A stretch of 64,000 nucleotides of DNA, from NCBI RefSeq assembly GCF_034353875.1, contig NZ_CP133784.1, positions 2,232,001 through 2,296,000 on the forward strand. Direction: 5' to 3'. Position 1 is the first letter of the stretch. Each line of letters opens with the position of its first letter. This DNA comes from Pseudomonas sp. MH9.2 (GTDB lineage Bacteria; Pseudomonadota; Gammaproteobacteria; Pseudomonadales; Pseudomonadaceae). Position numbers and translations under genes: made by a program. The notes beneath the pieces are model-generated. The model saw only the letters and a list, made by a program, of their open reading frames with translations. It made no database searches and was not told where the DNA came from. Shown here piece by piece: positions 44,159-56,584 of the stretch.

Positions 44159-45613
44159 GTGCCACCTCCCATGCAGTCAAGGCTTTGCTGGCTTCTTCCA
44201 GATCGGAGAACGCATGACGCTGCCCCTCGATTTCCTGGTAGTCCTCATGACCTTTGCCTGCCAACACGATCACGTCCGCCGCGCTGGCGCTGGCAATCAA
44301 TTGGGCAATCGCCTGGCCGCGACCGGCAACGAAGCTGACTTTATCGACGGCAACAAACCCTTGGCGGATGTCATCGAAAATCTGCGCAGGCACCTCTGTC
44401 CGTGGATTGTCATCGGTGACCACAACCAAATCCGCCAGCCGCTCAACCACTTCAGCCATCAACGGACGCTTGCCGCGATCTCGATCCCCGCCACAACCGA
44501 ACAGGCACATCAGCCGGCCCTTGGCGTGCGGGCGCAGTGCTTCGAGGACTTTTTCCAGTGCGTCGGGTGTGTGTGCGTAATCAACCACGACCAACGGCTG
44601 GGTGCCGCCGCCCAAGCGCTGCATGCGACCGATCGGGCCTTCCAGTTTCGGCAGCACGCTTAAAATTTCATCTAGCGCGTAGTCCAGGCCCATCAACGCG
44701 CCGACCGCCGCCAGCACGTTGCTCAGGTTGAAACGCCCCAGCAGGCTGCTTTGCAGGTTGTGCTCGCCTTGCGCGGTGACCAGGATAGCGCGCACGCCAT
44801 CGTCATCGAAGTGTGCATCACGGCAGTAAAGGTCTGCACGGGGATCGTCAAGGCTGTAGCTGATCAGGCGCGACTCTTGTCGTTCTTTGACCAGTTGCCG
44901 ACCGAAATCGTCATCCAGATTGATCACTCGACAATGCAGATTGGGCCAGGCAAACAATTTCGCCTTGGCGGTTGCGTAGGCTTCCATCGTGCCGTGGTAG
45001 TCCAGGTGGTCACGGGACAGGTTGGTCAGCACTGCAACGTCGAACGCCAACGCAGTCGCACGCCCTTGATCCAGTCCATGGGAAGACACTTCCATCGCCA
45101 CCGCACGAGCGCCCGCTTTCTTCAAATCGGCCAGCGTCGCTTGCACGGCTATTGGATCAGGCGTGGTATGGCGGCCGCTTTGCAGCGCACCATAAAATCC
45201 GGTGCCCAGGGTGCCAACAATCCCACAGTGCTGCCCAAGCTGATCCAGCGCTTGCGCGACCAACTGGGTGACACTGGTTTTGCCGTTAGTGCCGGTGACG
45301 CCCACCAGATTCAAACTGCGGCTCGGGTCACCATAAAAGCGCCCGGCGATGTCGGACAGTTGTGCAGCCAAGCCCTTGACCGGAATCAACGGCACATCAG
45401 TGATGGGTAAAACGCTTGCGCCTTCAACTTCATAAGCAACTGCGGCAGCGCCCCGTTTGAGTGCATCGGCGACATGCGCACGACCATCGAGCTTGCCGCC
45501 CGGCACCGCCAGAAAGAGATCGCCGGCACGTACATTACGGCTGTCGAGGGTCAACTCGCGGATCAACAGATCGCGGTCGGCATGGGCAAAGATCTTGTTC
45601 AGGCTAACAGGCA

Positions 45614-45614
<1 letters not shown>
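44151..45614 (-). CDS. murE: MurE, meso-diaminopimelate-adding ligase
   Basis: It adds the third amino acid of the stem peptide, 487 residues. The P-loop is GVTGTNGKTSVTQLVAQAL (about 109-127). The substrate-selecting motif reads TDDNPRTEVP; DNPR is the form specific for meso-diaminopimelate, as expected for a Gram-negative. It starts one base inside the ftsI stop codon (TAATG). Confidence 0.99.
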
Positions 45615-47639
<2,025 letters not shown>

Positions 47640-47643
<4 letters not shown>

Positions 47644-48587
47644 CGGAGCTTCTCCGCCACACGCATGACAGCGCTACGCGAACGTGGATTGGCTTTGGTT
47701 TCAGTCTCGGAGGCAAACTGCGCCTTGCCCAGAATTTTGATTTTTGGATCAAACGCCTGAAACCGAATTGGCAGGTCGCGGGGCATTTTGTCGGCTTCGC
47801 CTTTGGCGAGCTTGCGCATGAACAGTTTGACGATGCGATCTTCCAGCGAGTGGAAGCTTATAACAACCAGCCGGCCACCGATTTCCAGCGCTTCAAGTGC
47901 AGCTTCAAGCCCGGTTTCAAGATCGCCCAGCTCGTTATTGACGTGGATACGCAAGCCCTGGAACGCACGGGTCGCTGGATTCTTGCCTTTTTCCCACGCG
48001 GGGTTGGCAACCTTGAGCACTTCCGCGAGATCACCCGTGCGTTCGAAACGCTGAGTCTCACGACGCTGAACCACGGCATTTGCCATGCGCTTGGCGAAGC
48101 GCTCTTCGCCGTATTCCTTGAACACGCGAGCGATTTCTTCTGCTGATGCAGTGGCGATAAAGTCGGCGGCGCTGATGCCACGCGTTGGGTCCATACGCAT
48201 GTCCAACGGACCGTCGTTCATGAAGCTGAAACCGCGTTCTGGGTCGTCCAGTTGTGGGGAGGACACGCCAAGGTCGAGCAATATACCGCTGACCTTGCCT
48301 GCCAGACCGCGACTTTCGAGTTCAGAACCCAGCTCGGCAAAGCTGCGCTGCACAATGACAAAGCGGCCGTCTTCGGCCGCCAGCGCTTGCCCGGTGGCAA
48401 TTGCTTGGGGGTCTTTATCGAATCCCAGCAAACGACCGCCCGGCCCCAGGTGCTGCAATATCAAACGGCTGTGTCCGCCACGCCCAAACGTGCCATCCAG
48501 GTAGCAGCCATCGGCACGCACCGCGAGAGCCTCTACGGCTTCGTCAAGCAGTACGGTGATGTGGGTAAAGCCGCTATTCATAGTCAC
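47640..48587 (-). CDS. rsmH: RsmH (MraW), 16S rRNA m4C1402 methyltransferase
   Basis: An AdoMet-dependent enzyme that N4-methylates C1402 in the 16S decoding centre, 315 residues. It has [13 protein letters not shown], the AdoMet loop [34 protein letters not shown], and the C-terminal [15 protein letters not shown]. RsmI, encoded at 49791-50663, modifies the ribose of the same nucleotide. The GTG at 48587 overlaps the mraZ stop (GTGA). An ATG two codons later is equally possible. Confidence 0.97.
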
Positions 48588-49039
48588 AGGATCAAATCAC
48601 GCAGTTCATCAGGCATAGCGCCCGGTTGTTGAATGGCCGCCAGATCCGCTTCAGCAAGAGCGTTCCAGGCGTCCTCGTCCCACAGTTGAAACTTATTAAG
48701 CTGGCCAACTAACATCACGCGCTTATCTAACTTGGCATAATCGCGAAGGCGCGGCGGGACCAGAAAACGGCCGCTACCATCGAGCTCCAAATCAACCGCA
48801 TTCCCGATCAATAATCGTTGCAAGCGACGGTTCTCTTCACGAAATGTGGGCAAATCACGCAATTTGGCTTCAATCAATTCCCATTCGGATAATGGGTACA
48901 AACATAAGCAGGGACTGGCAGCATCAATTGTCACGATCAACTGCCCGGCACTACGCGAATCCAGCTCGTCGCGGTACCGGCTCGGCATAGCGAGACGGCC
49001 CTTTGCATCGAGATTGATTGCATTAGCACCACGAAACAC
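48584..49039 (-). CDS. mraZ: MraZ, transcriptional repressor of the dcw operon
   Basis: An AbrB-like DNA-binding protein with two repeats, 151 residues. It binds TGGGN-type repeats in front of its own gene and down-regulates division and wall genes. Repeat 1 contains [16 protein letters not shown] and repeat 2 [17 protein letters not shown]. The GTG at 49039 (reading [10 protein letters not shown]) is chosen because TGGAGA stands 9 bases upstream and the family begins with MFRG. A TTG five codons earlier would include the ribosome binding site itself. It is first gene of the dcw cluster, with operator and promoter directly upstream. Confidence 0.95.
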   Translation of the reverse strand: MFRGANAINLDAKGRLAMPSRYRDELDSRSAGQLIVTIDAASPCLCLYPLSEWELIEAKLRDLPTFREENRRLQRLLIGNAVDLELDGSGRFLVPPRLRDYAKLDKRVMLVGQLNKFQLWDEDAWNALAEADLAAIQQPGAMPDELRDLIL

Positions 49040-49079
49040 AGCCGCGATCTCCAAATATTAACTTTTTACGCCGAAAAAA

Positions 49080-49104
49080 CCCACTTCATGCCACTTTTCG
49101 CCAC
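49080..49104 (-). promoter_or_regulatory. Triple MraZ-box operator
   Basis: On the minus strand GTGGC, GTGGC and GTGGG occur with an exact 10-bp period (at 49100-49104, 49090-49094, 49080-49084), separated by GAAAA and ATGAA. Written as TGG(C/G)N with 5-base spacers, they match the known MraZ target arrangement. They lie just downstream of the predicted transcription start, suited to repression. Confidence 0.85.
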
Positions 49105-49112
49105 TTGTGCAC

Positions 49113-49142
49113 ACTATAGGAATGCGCCCACCACACCGTCAA
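49113..49142 (-). promoter_or_regulatory. Sigma-70-type promoter of the dcw cluster (mraZ promoter)
   Basis: On the minus strand TTGACG (49137-49142), 18 bases, then TATAGT (49113-49118). The expected start is near 49106, right before the first MraZ box. The remaining upstream part of the spacer, 49143-49342, is AT-rich and shows no gene. A small CTGCT/AGCAG hairpin there may belong to the rnpB 3' end. Confidence 0.75.
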
Positions 49143-49342
49143 GGCGCGGTCCTAAGGAAAACCCTTACAGATCGGAGATTTAGGAGGGTAAAAACAGGTG
49201 AAGGAACAATTTCTCAATTGTTTTGACGAATAAACCTGAATTGACTCAGAGCACTGCAGCTCGAAGTTAAAGTGATTTATCAAGAGTAAGATTTTTTTGA
49301 TATTACAAAAGCGCTTCTGCTACGAAAAAGCAGAGAGAGGGA

Positions 49343-49704
49343 AAAGGTGGAGAGTCGATCTGTAAGCCGGGTTCTGTCGAGGACAGTCATTCCTCTACGA
49401 CGGCCATCACTGGACGCCTTTAGCAACCTACCCGGTTCCAGCGCGGGCCACGCCTTGGAACCCTATTTGGTCTTGCTCCGAGTGGGGTTTACCTTGCCAC
49501 GAACTGTTGCCAGACGTGCGGTGCGCTCTTACCGCACCTTTTCACCCTTACCGGCACCGAAGTGCTTAGGCGGTTATTTTCTGTGGCACTTTCCGTAGGC
49601 TCGCGCCTCCCAGGCGTTACCTGGCACTCTGCCCTATGGAGCCCGGACTTTCCTCCCCCCCCTATTGCGGAACAATAGAAGGCAGCGACTGTCCAATCGA
49701 CTCT
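49343..49704 (-). ncRNA. rnpB: RNase P RNA, bacterial class A
   Basis: The catalytic RNA that trims the 5' leader from pre-tRNAs, about 362 nt, on the minus strand. The 5' end AGAGTCGATTGG pairs with the 3' end CGATCGACTCT-type segment (P1). The universal P4 strands are present: GAGGAAAGTCCGGGCTCC (about 49640-49660) and AGAACCCGGCTTA near the 3' end. ACAGAAAATAACCGCC and AAGGGTGAAAAGGTGCGGTAAGAGC are class A landmarks. The ends are assigned by similarity to the P. aeruginosa RNA remembered, so they may be off by a few bases. A run of eight G lies before P4. Confidence 0.97.
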
Positions 49705-49713
49705 CCGCCGCCA

Positions 49714-49742
49714 AGGTTAGCGGCACGGACGCTCAAGAACAA
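49714..49742 (-). promoter_or_regulatory. Promoter of rnpB
   Basis: On the minus strand TTGTTC (49737-49742), 17 bases, then TAACCT (49714-49719), 9 bases before the RNA 5' end. Confidence 0.55.
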
Positions 49743-49790
49743 GCTTTAATAAGCCCCGCGCGTTTTGACTGTTAGGCCGAGAAGGATCTT

Positions 49791-50663
49791 TTATCCATCT
49801 TTCTGTTTCTCCAGCGCTACCTGATAAAGCAAATTCTTGCGCACACCCGTGATCTCCGCCGCCAATGCCGCCGCGCGCTTGAGAGGCATTTCTTCCAGCA
49901 GTAAATCCAGAATACGCCGAGCTTCGGTGCCGATGACATCCTCGTCTTCAGGCAACGTCCAGCCCGCGACCAGCACCACGCATTCGCCGCGCTGCTGATT
50001 ACTGTCACCTTCGACGAACGCACGAAGCTCTGCCAAGGGCAGACCTTTGAGGGTTTCGAAGGTTTTAGTCAGCTCGCGCGCCAACAATGCTGGACGCTCA
50101 GGGCCGAACACCAATTCCAGGTCTTGCAGGCACTCGAGGATGCGGTGTGGCGCTTCATAAAAGATCAACGTGCGCGGCTCTTCTTTCAACAACTCAAGTC
50201 GCGCCCGTCGCCCTACCGCCTTAGCGGGCAAGAAACCTTCGAAAATAAACCGGTCCGAGGGCAAGCCAGCCGCTGACAAGGCGGCGATCAGCGCACAGGC
50301 ACCCGGCACCGGGACCACCGGGATGCCGGCGGCACGCGCCTGTCGGACCAGGTGATAACCCGGATCAGAGATAAGCGGCGTCCCTGCATCGGAGATCAGT
50401 GCGATGTCATCGCCCGCGAGCAGCCGTGTAATGAATCGACTCCCCTCCTCACGCTCGTTGTGCTCGTGACAGGCAGCCAAGGGCGTGGAAATACCGAAAT
50501 GCTGCATCAACCGTAACGAGTGGCGAGTATCTTCAGCGGCAATTAGCGCAACCTCGCGCAACACTTTTAATGCGCGCACGCTCATGTCATCCAGGTTACC
50601 GATAGGCGTGGCCACGACATAAAGCGAGCCAGCAGCGGAATTCAAAGCACCTGGAGCAGTCAA
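49791..50663 (-). CDS. rsmI: RsmI, 16S rRNA 2'-O-methyltransferase (C1402)
   Basis: An AdoMet-dependent tetrapyrrole-methylase-fold enzyme that methylates the ribose of C1402, 290 residues. It has YVVATPIGNLDDMSVRALKVL at the N-terminus in two stretches, AAEDTRHSLRLM, SDAGTPLISDPGYHLV and GLPSDRFIFEGFLP. The start is taken as TTG at 50663, giving MTAPGALNSAAG, because AGAGG is 8 bases before it. Upstream in-frame GTG and TTG codons have no spaced ribosome binding site. It is divergent from lpoA. In E. coli too, rsmI and the lpoA homologue are divergent neighbours. Confidence 0.95.
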   Translation of the reverse strand: MTAPGALNSAAGSLYVVATPIGNLDDMSVRALKVLREVALIAAEDTRHSLRLMQHFGISTPLAACHEHNEREEGSRFITRLLAGDDIALISDAGTPLISDPGYHLVRQARAAGIPVVPVPGACALIAALSAAGLPSDRFIFEGFLPAKAVGRRARLELLKEEPRTLIFYEAPHRILECLQDLELVFGPERPALLARELTKTFETLKGLPLAELRAFVEGDSNQQRGECVVLVAGWTLPEDEDVIGTEARRILDLLLEEMPLKRAAALAAEITGVRKNLLYQVALEKQKDG

Positions 50664-50934
50664 AGCGCACACCTCTTGAGTTAACAAAAAAACGCATTGT
50701 ACAGATTACGGCATGAACCAATGGGTAGCCGGTCAAGGTCAGCACTTAAAAAAGAATGAAAAAAGCGTTTGCTTTCGCTGCAATAGAGGATGAACAGCAT
50801 GAAAAAAGGCTGAATTCATCCTTATTTCCCGGCCCAACGACCAATATGACCGCTTTAACGCCACTAACATCGCGCCCCGGCCAGTGCTTGGGTACAATTC
50901 CCCGCTAATTTGCTCGAGTATCAGGAACACTTAC

Positions 50935-52749
50935 ATGATCGCTTGCCTGCGGCTGTTCTCTGCCCTCTTTCTTGCTGCCCTGTTGGCAGCTTGCGCCAGC
51001 TCGCCCTCGTCAAGTCTTGGCGAGCTTCCACGCACTCCTGACGCCAGCATCGAGCAATTGCTCGAACAAGCCGCTGCCGCCAAGTCGCCCGATAAAGCTG
51101 CACTACTGAGACTCAGTGCAGCCGATCAGGCCAATCGACAACGTGACCCGGGGCGTGCCGCGCGCATTCTCGAGCAGGTGCCTCTTGATCAGCTCAAGCC
51201 CGCGCAACAAGTGTATGCCAGCACACTATCGGCTGAACTAGCGCTGGGCCGAAACCAGCCCAAGGCCGCGTTGACAGCCCTGAGCCACCCAAGTTTGCAA
51301 CGACTGGGCGAACTGCCAGTCGAGCAGCAGATCCGTACAGGACTGGTCCAGGCACGCGCACTGGAAGCCGACGGGCAGATAATGCCTGCCGCCAGCGAGC
51401 GGGTATTTATCGCGCCATTGCTCAAGGGCCCTGAAGCCAGCGCTAACCATGAAGCGATCTGGACACTGGTTGCTGCCTTGCCCACCGAGCAACTGCAAAG
51501 CACCAGCAACAATGACCTGAGTGGATGGCTGAGCCTGGCCCGCGCAGTCAAAGGCGGTGGCACCCTGGAGCAACAACAGGCGGCCATCGATACCTGGAAA
51601 GCGCAAAACCCACAGCACCCAGCTGCCCTGCAACTGCCGGCCCCACTGGCCCAGCTCAAAGCGCTGACCAGTGAACCGCTGACCAAAATCGCCCTGCTGC
51701 TGCCGCAAGATGGCCCGCTCGCATCTGTTGCCCGTGCATTGCGCGAAGGCTTTATGGCTGCCCACTACCAGGCGCAGCAGGCGGGCCAAAAGCCGCCAGC
51801 CATTGAAGTGTTTGACAGTTCGCACCTGACCTCTCTCGATGACTTCTACCGCCAAGCCAAAGCATCGGGTGTGCAGCTGGTCATCGGTCCGCTGGAAAAG
51901 CCGCTAGTCAAACAACTGAACAGCCGCCCGCAATTGCCTATCACCACACTGGCGCTGAACTACAGCGACGCAGGCCGGGGTGGACCTCCACAACTGTTCC
52001 AGTTCGGCCTTGCCGCTGAAGACGAAGCCCGCGAAGTCGCACGTCGCGCCTGGGCCGACGGCAAGCGCAGCGCCGCAGCCATGGTCCCTAAAGGCGAATG
52101 GGGCGATCGCGTCCTGGATGCCTTCCGCCAAAGCTGGCAAGCGGCCGGCGGCACGTTTATCGTTGCTGAACACGTCGACCAGCCTGTCGCCCTGGCCCAG
52201 CAAATCGCTGATATGTTCCAGCTCCGGAACAGCGAAGCCCGCGCCAAGAGCCTGCAAAGCACCGTCGGCACGCAAGTAGCGGCACAACCGACACGTCGCC
52301 AGGACATTGATTTCATCTTCCTTGCGGCAACACCCCAGCAAGCGCAGCAGATCAAGCCAACGTTGGTATTCCAGTACGCAGGCGATGTTCCGGTATACGC
52401 AACTTCACACCTGTTCACCAACAGCGGCGACCAAGCACAGTATCTGGATCTGGAAGGCATTCGCTTCTGTGAAACGCCGTGGCTGCTCAACGCCAACGAC
52501 CCACTGCGCCAGCAAGTGACCGTGCAATGGCCACAAGCGGCAGGCAGCCTTGGCCGCCTGTACGCCATGGGGATCGACGCTTATCGTCTGGCACCGCGCC
52601 TGGCACAGCTCAAAACCCTGCCAGACAGCCGCATCGACGGCCTGACCGGCAGCCTGAGCATGGGTTCGGGTCAACGTGTCGAGCGTCAACTGCCATGGGC
52701 CCAGTTTGTCGGCGGCAAGGTTCAGCATCTGCCGGACACTCCGCGTTAA
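50935..52749 (+). CDS. lpoA: LpoA-type penicillin-binding protein activator lipoprotein
   Basis: An outer-membrane lipoprotein, 604 residues, that reaches through the periplasm to stimulate a class A penicillin-binding protein (LpoA-PBP1a type). Lipoprotein signal: LFLAALLAACASSP with the lipid-modified Cys at about residue 20. The N-terminal part is TPR-like and Ala/Leu/Gln-rich. The C-terminal part (from about residue 240) is a LppC/periplasmic-binding-protein fold beginning KIALLLPQDGPLASVARALREG. The ATG at 50935 follows AGGA. A longer open frame begins 17 codons earlier but would spoil the signal peptide. Confidence 0.93.
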   Translation: MIACLRLFSALFLAALLAACASSPSSSLGELPRTPDASIEQLLEQAAAAKSPDKAALLRLSAADQANRQRDPGRAARILEQVPLDQLKPAQQVYASTLSAELALGRNQPKAALTALSHPSLQRLGELPVEQQIRTGLVQARALEADGQIMPAASERVFIAPLLKGPEASANHEAIWTLVAALPTEQLQSTSNNDLSGWLSLARAVKGGGTLEQQQAAIDTWKAQNPQHPAALQLPAPLAQLKALTSEPLTKIALLLPQDGPLASVARALREGFMAAHYQAQQAGQKPPAIEVFDSSHLTSLDDFYRQAKASGVQLVIGPLEKPLVKQLNSRPQLPITTLALNYSDAGRGGPPQLFQFGLAAEDEAREVARRAWADGKRSAAAMVPKGEWGDRVLDAFRQSWQAAGGTFIVAEHVDQPVALAQQIADMFQLRNSEARAKSLQSTVGTQVAAQPTRRQDIDFIFLAATPQQAQQIKPTLVFQYAGDVPVYATSHLFTNSGDQAQYLDLEGIRFCETPWLLNANDPLRQQVTVQWPQAAGSLGRLYAMGIDAYRLAPRLAQLKTLPDSRIDGLTGSLSMGSGQRVERQLPWAQFVGGKVQHLPDTPR

Positions 52750-53120
52750 TGCCGAGCACCCCTCAGCAACAAGCAGGGCGCGAGGCTGAAGCCTACGCCC
52801 TGAAACATTTGCAACAACAGGGCCTGCGCCTGATCACGCAGAACTGGTTATGCAAACGAGGCGAGCTCGATCTGGTCATGCTCGACGGCGATACAGTAGT
52901 ATTCGTCGAGGTTCGCTATCGACGTCACGCAGGCTGGGGCGGAGCGCTGGAAAGCGTGGATACCCGCAAGCGTGCAAAGCTCATACTTGCCGCACAGTTT
53001 TTTCTCCAGAAAGAGTCGCGCTGGGCAGATTCCCCATGCCGTTTCGATGTGGTGGCCATTAATGGCGACCCCGGCAGCGCGCCTCCGCTGGACTGGGTGA
53101 AGAACGCATTTGATAGCTGA
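52749..53120 (+). CDS. yraN: YraN family protein (UPF0102, endonuclease-like)
   Basis: A 123-residue Holliday-junction-resolvase-related protein. The nuclease-fold core is KRGELDLVMLDGDTVVFVEVRYR (E-LDLV and FVEVR, about residues 38-58, in two stretches). Molecular function remains unproven for the family. Its ATG shares one base with the lpoA stop (TAATG). lpoA-yraN-gmhA/diaA-dolP is the same order as in E. coli (yraM-yraN-diaA-yraP). Confidence 0.93.
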   Translation: MPSTPQQQAGREAEAYALKHLQQQGLRLITQNWLCKRGELDLVMLDGDTVVFVEVRYRRHAGWGGALESVDTRKRAKLILAAQFFLQKESRWADSPCRFDVVAINGDPGSAPPLDWVKNAFDS

Positions 53121-53252
53121 TTCATAGCGCCCGACTGGCCAACCCTGGACGGCGCGCTTTAAAGCCCTGATGTATAGAAAGTCCACACACCGATTTCGCT
53201 CTTTGCTTTGCAGGCTGCACTTTCTTGTGCCTGGAGCAGCCGCCCTACTTAA

Positions 53253-54430
<1,178 letters not shown>

Positions 54431-54472
54431 CGGCAACACACCCGTTTTGCCTTAACAGCAAAACCGCGAATC

Positions 54473-54508
54473 AAAAAAGGCGATCCCTGGGGATCGCCTT
54501 TTTTTTGA
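54473..54508. terminator. Bidirectional terminator between dolP and sspB
   Basis: Stem AAGGCGATCCC / GGGATCGCCTT with flanking A and T runs, serving convergent operons. A second 7-bp hairpin (GTTTTGC / GCAAAAC, 54444-54464) lies just before it without its own T run. Confidence 0.93.
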
Positions 54509-54523
54509 CTCGTTTGCTTCAGA

Positions 54524-54937
54524 TCACTTGACCACTTTCAGACTGGGCCTGCCGGTAGGTCGCGGTGGTTCGCTACCTGGTGGCGGACTGTCATCATCCG
54601 GCTCGATCACGTCGTCATCCTCCAGCGGAGGCTCCAGATCAAAAACCATACCCTGGCCATTCTCCCGGGCATAAATGCCCAGAATCGCAGCTACAGGGAC
54701 GTACAACGTGTGCGGCACGCCACCGAAGCGGCCTTCGAAGCTGACGGCATCGTTATCCATGTGCAGATGACGCACGGCACTGGGCGATACATTCAAAACA
54801 ATCTGGCCGTCATTGGCGAAGCCCTGAGGGACCTGCACCGACGGGTACTCCGCATTGACCAGCATATGCGGGGTGCTATCGTTATCGACGATCCACTCAT
54901 ACAAAGCGCGAATCAAATAAGGGCGACTGGAGTTCAT
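54524..54937 (-). CDS. sspB: SspB, ClpXP specificity-enhancing adaptor
   Basis: A cytosolic adaptor that delivers SsrA-tagged proteins to ClpXP, 137 residues. The substrate-binding domain occupies residues 1-105 (SSRPYLIRALYEWIVDND, IVLNVSPSAVRHL, FEGRFGGVPHTLYVPV, AILGIYARENGQGM). A flexible acidic/Pro-rich linker follows, and the C-terminal ClpX-binding tail reads RPSLKVVK. AGGAG precedes the ATG. It lies 17 bases after sspA. Confidence 0.97.
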   Translation of the reverse strand: MNSSRPYLIRALYEWIVDNDSTPHMLVNAEYPSVQVPQGFANDGQIVLNVSPSAVRHLHMDNDAVSFEGRFGGVPHTLYVPVAAILGIYARENGQGMVFDLEPPLEDDDVIEPDDDSPPPGSEPPRPTGRPSLKVVK

Positions 54938-54954
54938 TAACGGCTCCTTAAGCC

Positions 54955-55572
54955 TTAGCGCATATCGCGTTCAGCACCGGACAGACTTGTCTGGAAAGCT
55001 TCACGCGCAAATTGGCGCTCCATGTAATCAAGCAGCGGCTTGGCTGGCCGCGGCAATTCTATACCCAGGATCGGGAGACGCCAGAGTATGGGCAATAGAC
55101 AACAGTCGACCAAACTTTGATCTTCACTGAGGAAAAAAGGTTTATCCGCGAACAGCGGAGAAACGCCAGTAAGGCTTTCACGCAGCTCTTTACGCGCCTG
55201 AACACGCGCGGGCTCTTTGCTGCGCGAATCCAGAATCAAATCCACCAGACCACACCAATCACGCTGAATACGATGAATCAGCAGACGGCTATTGGCACGC
55301 GCGACAGGATAGACCGGCAGCAGAGGTGGATGCGGGTAACGCTCATCCAGATATTCCATTATCACTGTCGACTCGTACAGCGCCAGGTCACGATCGACCA
55401 GTGTTGGCACGCTGCCGTACGGGTTCACCTCGATCAGCTTCGGCGGATGACGACCCGCCACTACATCAATGATCTCAGCGCTGACACCTTTCTCTGCGAG
55501 CACAATGCGCACGCGGTGGGAATAGTGGTCGGCGGGGTCGGAGTAGCAGGCCAACCGATTGGTCACGCCCAT
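54955..55572 (-). CDS. sspA: SspA, stringent starvation protein A
   Basis: A GST-fold protein that binds RNA polymerase and acts as a regulator in starvation and virulence, 205 residues. The N-terminal thioredoxin-like domain begins [20 protein letters not shown], has [22 protein letters not shown] in two stretches, and a helical C-terminal domain. Residues that bind glutathione in true GSTs are not kept in the usual form. It is first gene of the sspAB pair, downstream of petABC but beyond a terminator-like hairpin. Confidence 0.95.
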   Translation of the reverse strand: MGVTNRLACYSDPADHYSHRVRIVLAEKGVSAEIIDVVAGRHPPKLIEVNPYGSVPTLVDRDLALYESTVIMEYLDERYPHPPLLPVYPVARANSRLLIHRIQRDWCGLVDLILDSRSKEPARVQARKELRESLTGVSPLFADKPFFLSEDQSLVDCCLLPILWRLPILGIELPRPAKPLLDYMERQFAREAFQTSLSGAERDMR

Positions 55573-55608
55573 GGCGGTCCTCCTCGCTTGTTAAAGTTTT
55601 CAGAAGCA

Positions 55609-55634
55609 GAAAAACGAGCGCGCCCAAAGGGCGC
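55609..55634 (-). terminator. Terminator-like hairpin between petC and sspA
   Basis: On the minus strand GCGCCC, TTT, GGGCGC, then GCTCGTTTTT. The T run starts several bases after the stem, so termination may be partial. Confidence 0.55.
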
Positions 55635-55804
55635 CTCCGATATCGACTGCGCAGAAACAGGTGGCCGTTGAAAGCAGCCCGGCGGCTCATCCATCGAACA
55701 TGAATGACCCAACCCGACCGCCCTCGCCCTACCTGCCCCACGCTCGTTATCTTTAAAGAGACGCCCTAGGGCGCGCATCGTTAACAGCAGGGATTACAAC
55801 TTGA

Positions 55805-56584
55805 TCAATGGACATCTTTCCAGTATTCGCGCTTCAGCAGGTAAGCGAATACGAAGAAGAACGCCAGGTAGAGCAACACATACGTACCGATGCGCTGATG
55901 CTCCAGCTTCACCGGGTTCGCCGAGTAGGCCAGGAAGGTCACGATATTCTTGACCTTCTCATCGAACTGCTCTTCGGTCAGCGCACCGGTTTTCGGCAAC
56001 ACGGTCAGTTGATCGCACGCTTCATGAGTCAGCGGAGTACCGGTCAATGGATCATATTGCTTCTTGCCGTCCTCAACCACTTGCACTTGCTTGCAACCAA
56101 TCACCTGACGACCTTGCAGGCCTGCCAGAACGTTTGGCATGCCGACGTTCGGGAAAATCACGTTGTTCACGCCCCAAGGACGTGTCGGATCTTCGTAGAA
56201 CGAGCGCAGGTAGCTGTAGAGCCAGTCAGTACCACGCACACGAGCCACCAGGGTCAGATCGGGCGGTGCAGCGCCGAACCAGGCTTTCGCATCAGAAGGC
56301 TGCATGCCGATACTCATGTGGTCGCCAATTTTGGCGCCGGTGAATATCAGTTTTTCCTGCATCAGATCGTGAGGGATGCCCAAATCGTCCGCAACGCGTT
56401 CATAGCGCTGAAACTTGGCACTGTGACAACCCATGCAGTAGTTGGCGAAGGTACGCGCCCCATCCTGCATCGCGGCCTTGTCAGACACGTCGATATCGAC
56501 CTTCTCCAACTCAGGGCCCTCTGCGTTTGCAAAGGACAGGGTAGGCAGAAGCGCAAACATCAATACAGCAAATAGCTTTTTCAT
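55805..56584 (-). CDS. petC: Cytochrome c1 of the bc1 complex
   Basis: The haem c1 subunit of ubiquinol:cytochrome c oxidoreductase, 259 residues. It has a cleavable signal (MKKLFAVLMFALLPTLSFA), the haem-binding CMGCH at about residue 50, the sixth-ligand Met probably in the SIGMQPSD or VGMPNVL segment, and a C-terminal membrane anchor (YVLLYLAFFFVFAYLLK). The ATG shares one base with the petB stop. Confidence 0.98.
   Translation of the reverse strand: MKKLFAVLMFALLPTLSFANAEGPELEKVDIDVSDKAAMQDGARTFANYCMGCHSAKFQRYERVADDLGIPHDLMQEKLIFTGAKIGDHMSIGMQPSDAKAWFGAAPPDLTLVARVRGTDWLYSYLRSFYEDPTRPWGVNNVIFPNVGMPNVLAGLQGRQVIGCKQVQVVEDGKKQYDPLTGTPLTHEACDQLTVLPKTGALTEEQFDEKVKNIVTFLAYSANPVKLEHQRIGTYVLLYLAFFFVFAYLLKREYWKDVH

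Noticed and set aside
49347..49598. An 83-codon plus-strand open frame at the 3' end of rnpB
   Set aside because: It is the complement of RNase P RNA. The sequence is explained by conserved RNA structure.
49664..49674. Run of eight G in rnpB before P4, possible sequencing error or slippage site
   Set aside because: Pseudomonas rnpB normally has a G-run here. The length may be real, and one sequence cannot decide.
54444..54464. Hairpin GTTTTGC/GCAAAAC after dolP as a terminator
   Set aside because: It has no T run. The strong terminator is the next hairpin at 54473-54508.
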